DNA of 64,000 nt from a virus. The stretch's first letter is position 1, and every line of letters starts with the position of its first letter. Location of the stretch: IMG/VR virus record IMGVR_UViG_3300023179_000011, positions 62,001-126,000 of that record; one strand, 5' to 3'. Position numbers and translations under genes: made by a program. The notes under the pieces were generated by a model. That model ran no database searches. It was not told where the DNA came from and saw only the letters and a list, made by a program, of their open reading frames with translations. Below are positions 61,047 through 64,000 of the stretch, in pieces.

Positions 61047-61625
61047 TCAGTCGATTGTGGCCGCAGTGCCCGCCGGCAGGTACACGCACCAGAAGGAAAG
61101 CGTGTCCACGCCATTGTGGTTCTTCGACGCGCCACTCGAAACAACACCGCAAACCGGGTTTACGTACTGCACGGCGTTGGCCTTCGTCAGCACACCCTCA
61201 ACGGCAGCGCCGCCAGTGGTGGGAGCAGTCAGAAGATCACCGGGGTTGTACGTCACCGCGCTACCGCCGGACGTCTTCACGTACTCGGTGGTGGCGATTT
61301 CATAACCACCGGTCGCAACAAGACCAGACAGCTTGCCCGAGGGCGAAACCGCTTGGTGCATGAAGTTACCGGCCGCTGTGGTACCCGGATTGCTGACGTC
61401 AGCATCCGTCGAACCGTTCAGCAAGAAGATCGCGACGCCCGTGGCCGACAGACCCGGAACGAACACGTCCTTACCGCCCTCTTTGGCGAGCGTTACGACG
61501 CGACCGCGCGGGACATCATACGTGACTGTGCTCGCCAGCTTGGCCGAGTAGTCAAGGGACGCCATATCGAACCAGCCCTTTTTAACGTCAAGGCCGTGTT
61601 CAAACATAAGATCAGGAGCAGGCAT
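61047..61625 (-). CDS. Head decoration/stabilisation-like protein, 192 aa
   Basis: Starts MPAPDLMFEHGLDVKKGWFD and is beta-rich with Gly/Ala/Thr (VTYDVPRGRVVTLAKEGGKD; GYEIATTEYVKTSGGSAVTY; GAAVEGVLTKANAVQYVNPV). Located immediately upstream of the capsid gene in reading direction, as decoration or stabilisation proteins often are. No family claimed. Confidence 0.6.
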   Translation of the reverse strand: MPAPDLMFEHGLDVKKGWFDMASLDYSAKLASTVTYDVPRGRVVTLAKEGGKDVFVPGLSATGVAIFLLNGSTDADVSNPGTTAAGNFMHQAVSPSGKLSGLVATGGYEIATTEYVKTSGGSAVTYNPGDLLTAPTTGGAAVEGVLTKANAVQYVNPVCGVVSSGASKNHNGVDTLSFWCVYLPAGTAATID

Positions 61626-61680
61626 TGTTAGACCTCCGTGTCTTTCTCAATTGGAAACGTGTTCCGTAGGGGGGACGAAC

Positions 61681-62106
61681 TCAGGTAGTGGGCGGGTTAA
61701 GACCAAGGCCCGTAAACAGCTTTACGTCGGAAGCCTTGAGGCGACCATCGCGGGCACCCACATACCCGCTCGTCAGACTGGTCGTCGGGTCGTAGCTGGC
61801 GGCCTTTGTGGCAACCGGCGTACCCAGACGAGCCATTTCAGCTGCGTTTTTATGCGCAGCTAATTTGATAACAAGTTCCATCGTGCGCACCGGATCTTGC
61901 AGGGCGGCGGCAAGCGCCTCCTTCTGGTGCGCCTCGATCCGCTCGTTTTCCACGCACGCCTTGACGGCTTCGGGGATCAGGTGAGCCAGCTTTTCGCTGA
62001 CTTCAACCTGCGCCTTTTCGGCGGCGGCGGCTTTGGTCATCGCCGCATCGGAATAACCGATGTAGTCGATGATCTTATGTACGAGCGCGTTATTTTCGGT
62101 AGACAT
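61681..62106 (-). CDS. Small virion-associated protein, 141 aa
   Basis: A helical Ala/Glu/Lys-rich protein (DAAMTKAAAAEKAQVEVSEK; ACVENERIEAHQKEALAAAL; TMELVIKLAAHKNAAEMARL), ending GYVGARDGRLKASDVKLFTG. Located between the scaffold-like and decoration-like genes. Could be part of the scaffold or internal head protein. No family recognised. Confidence 0.55.
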   Translation of the reverse strand: MSTENNALVHKIIDYIGYSDAAMTKAAAAEKAQVEVSEKLAHLIPEAVKACVENERIEAHQKEALAAALQDPVRTMELVIKLAAHKNAAEMARLGTPVATKAASYDPTTSLTSGYVGARDGRLKASDVKLFTGLGLNPPTT

Positions 62107-62122
62107 TAAAACCTCCGTGTGA

Positions 62123-63460
62123 TCAACGATTCACGAGTTCGAGAACGTGCTGCTTCATCATGTCCCGCAGCTGGCGCGAACGCTTTGTGCGGGCTTCTTT
62201 AACTTGGAACCTGCCAGCACGCTTAAAGTTTACAACAGCGCGACCGATGGCGTCTAAATCTTTAGCGGCAGCCATCTTCGGTTCTTCCATCGGCGGAGCA
62301 GCTTCAGGGGCGGGAGCGCCACCAGCAGCGTCGCCGCCGTCGGCGCCAGACAGCGCCTGCAGCAGAGCTTCCGGCGGAATGCCAAGTTCTTCTAACGCCA
62401 TCGCCAGCTCTTGCACGGCCTCGTCTTCCGACGGTTCGCCGCCGCCTACAGCAGCCGGGTCCATATCGCCGCCGCCTTCGGCGCCCATCATGGCTTCGAG
62501 CCCGGCGGGCGCGGCGTCAGCAGCCGGCGCGTCGCTGGCGCCAGAAGCAGCGTCTTCAGGCGCGGAGTGGTCCTCGCCTTCAGCGGCCTCTTCGGTCGGA
62601 TCAGCAGCCGCGGCTTTGGAATTCAGAAAACCGATGAACAGGTCAGCCATCTCGTCGGCTTCGCGAATCGTGTTAGCGCACACTTCACGAACAGACGCCT
62701 CAGCGGCTTCTTTGTTTATGCCGAGCTGCGCAGCAAGCTCGTAGCCAGCCTTGAACGCGGCAGCCTTACCCTCGCGAAGAGCAGCAAGATCAGAACCCTC
62801 GATCTTGCCGTTATCGTTTACGTCGAGCTTGTGCTGGTCGCCTTTGAGGTTGCTGCCGACGTGCTCGCTTCTCTCTTCAGCGGGGGTTTCTTTTTTTTCT
62901 TCGGCTTTTTCTTTTAGAAAAGCCGGCATCTCGGCCGCCTTCTCGTTGTTCAGTTTGCTAGTGCCGAAGTTAATGAGGTTGGCCAGAATGTCGTTACCGA
63001 GGGTGCCGGCACGTTCGCGGGCTTCCTTGAACGTAACCGAGCTGTACTTCTCGCCGTCATTGGCCTTGACCGGCGACGACGTGCCCGGGTCATCCTTATC
63101 ACCCTTGAAATCTTTTTCATTGGCCGGATCTTCACCGGTCGCTTTGGCAGAGACACCGATGTTCGTCTGCACTTCGTCTTGACGACCTTCTTGCGACATC
63201 TCCGGTGTGTTGTCTACAGCAAGAGCGCCCTGCTGCTTCTTGATGTCAGCCTCATACTCGCTTGCGCGCGCACCAGTCGAAGCGTTCTGCACGCCATTGT
63301 CGGCGCTAGTCGTCGGGTGCGAGGAGGCGCCTTGGTATCCGCCCGGATCAGCAGGCACGGGGCCGGCAGACTTCTCAGCCGCAGTCTTTACAGGACTCTG
63401 CGCAATCTCAGCGGCAAGAGCATTAAGTTGATCGAACAGTGAACGTTGCATCCGTGCCAT
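62123..63460 (-). CDS. Scaffold-like protein with EF-hand-type motif, 445 aa
   Basis: ATG with AAAGGAG upstream. A long Ala/Glu/Asp-rich, largely disordered and helical protein (EEAAEGEDHSAPEDAASGAS and more) with a basic C-terminus (KEARTKRSRQLRDMMKQHVL). This matches scaffold-protein composition, and its position upstream of the capsid gene agrees. A short motif LDVNDNGKIEGSDLAALREG has the D-x-N-x-N-G-x-I-x-x-x-D pattern of an EF-hand/dockerin calcium loop. No protease motif is visible. Confidence 0.55.
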   Translation of the reverse strand: MARMQRSLFDQLNALAAEIAQSPVKTAAEKSAGPVPADPGGYQGASSHPTTSADNGVQNASTGARASEYEADIKKQQGALAVDNTPEMSQEGRQDEVQTNIGVSAKATGEDPANEKDFKGDKDDPGTSSPVKANDGEKYSSVTFKEARERAGTLGNDILANLINFGTSKLNNEKAAEMPAFLKEKAEEKKETPAEERSEHVGSNLKGDQHKLDVNDNGKIEGSDLAALREGKAAAFKAGYELAAQLGINKEAAEASVREVCANTIREADEMADLFIGFLNSKAAAADPTEEAAEGEDHSAPEDAASGASDAPAADAAPAGLEAMMGAEGGGDMDPAAVGGGEPSEDEAVQELAMALEELGIPPEALLQALSGADGGDAAGGAPAPEAAPPMEEPKMAAAKDLDAIGRAVVNFKRAGRFQVKEARTKRSRQLRDMMKQHVLELVNR

Positions 63461-63478
63461 GACTTTCTCCTTTGGGGT

Positions 63479-63496
63479 CTAATCGTTTCCGATTAG
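63479..63496. other. Small hairpin in the gap 63461-63503
   Basis: A seven-base perfect stem CTAATCG/CGATTAG with a TTTC loop, 27 bases upstream of the scaffold-like gene start; its ribosome site (AAAGGAG) lies just after. No U-run. Confidence 0.4.
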
Positions 63497-63503
63497 CTTC
63501 CGT

Positions 63504-64000
63504 TCATGTGACATAATTTTGCAATACACAGTGGTTTGCTGTCAACCAATTGTTTCCGTATTTCTCGCAGATGGCGGCATAAGCAGCGATCTTATACAAC
63601 GCGTAATGTTGCGCAAGAGCTGTTTCTGCTTTTCCACTCGCTTGCTTGTCGGACGGAAACTCAATTGCCCGCGCGTTACGAAGTGCAGCCAAGTATGCAC
63701 GCTTCTCAACGTTAACGGGTAATACGCTATGTGTGTGTGCTACCTTTTCAGCCCACACGCGCGCACTTTGCGGCGCCGCATCAGCTGGAAAGTATACGTT
63801 GTTTTCAAGTAGCGTGACGACATCCGCGTCGTTGGCTAACTTTGAAAACACGTTAGGCAGCGCATACGCAACTGCACTAACAAGTGTGGCGTTAGCTGAC
63901 TTAACTGTCAACGCTAAAAAATCTCGCAAGGGCAAGATTACTCCAGCGTCAGCCAGCCCGCGTAACACCGCAGCCATTTTAACAGACGGAGCGTTATTTG
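63504..64000 (-). CDS. C-terminal part of an unidentified protein (cut by window edge)
   Basis: The frame stays open to the right edge (reading NNAPSVKMAAVLRGLADAGV before the first Met), so this is probably the C-terminus of a longer gene. It is Ala-rich and helical (LALTVKSANATLVSAVAYAL; ALRNARAIEFPSDKQASGKA; ETALAQHYALYKIAAYAAIC). In this position, just upstream of scaffold and capsid genes, a portal-proximal or internal virion protein is plausible, but nothing confirms it. Confidence 0.5.
   Translation of the reverse strand, partial: NNAPSVKMAAVLRGLADAGVILPLRDFLALTVKSANATLVSAVAYALPNVFSKLANDADVVTLLENNVYFPADAAPQSARVWAEKVAHTHSVLPVNVEKRAYLAALRNARAIEFPSDKQASGKAETALAQHYALYKIAAYAAICEKYGNNWLTANHCVLQNYVT

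Overview
The window is part of the genome of a large, tailed, contractile-tail (myovirus-type) bacteriophage. The evidence is a nearly complete virion cassette: large terminase, scaffold-like protein, major capsid protein, connector proteins, a very large tail sheath, tail tube, tape measure, hub/spike, gp25-like and J-like baseplate proteins, and a block of long fibre genes. The host cannot be named from this sequence. An acidic protein with a C-terminal helical module of a kind I associate with Planctomycetota, together with the Ycf35/DUF2997/Ycf46-like trio and CsrA, hints at a Planctomycetota- or cyanobacteria-related host. That is only a guess.

Layout. Almost every gene is on the minus strand, so transcription runs from right to left. 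From the right edge: a truncated gene (63504-64000), scaffold-like protein, small virion protein, decoration-like protein, major capsid protein and two small proteins (59302-63460), then an intrinsic terminator with a TATAAT box. Next come connector/neck genes (56017-59209), tail sheath and tube (52192-55915), hub/spike (49184-52066), a possible frameshifted tail-chaperone pair, tape measure (43099-47772), baseplate genes (36596-43095) with a sigma-70-like gene embedded in them, and about 16 kb of fibre/adhesin genes (20394-36593). The fibre block includes a 1601-residue repeat-plus-collagen protein, a second collagen-like protein and a family of related fibres.

Left of 20.4 kb lie small accessory genes: a Big_1-like Ig protein, a SET-domain protein, CsrA, a primase-like protein, an HNH endonuclease, a pyrimidine-dimer-glycosylase-type protein, zinc-finger proteins, a GNAT acetyltransferase, tRNA-Thr and an unusual 203-nt tRNA-like RNA, small membrane proteins, a dATP/dGTP diphosphohydrolase, and the Ycf35-DUF2997-Ycf46-like module cut by the left edge.

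Three genes (terminase at 4676, an unknown gene at 13178, a 92-residue protein at 16371) are single plus-strand genes. Each starts back to back with a minus-strand gene, with overlapping start regions; in two cases the two ATGs share one CATG.

How it fits together. The right two thirds build the particle. The sigma-like protein could direct host RNA polymerase to phage promoters, CsrA could act on mRNA, and the SET protein, GNAT and Ycf-like AAA+ module are candidates for changing host proteins. The most unusual items are the tRNA-like RNA, the Ycf35/DUF2997/Ycf46 module, the overlapping divergent starts and the repeat-rich fibres.
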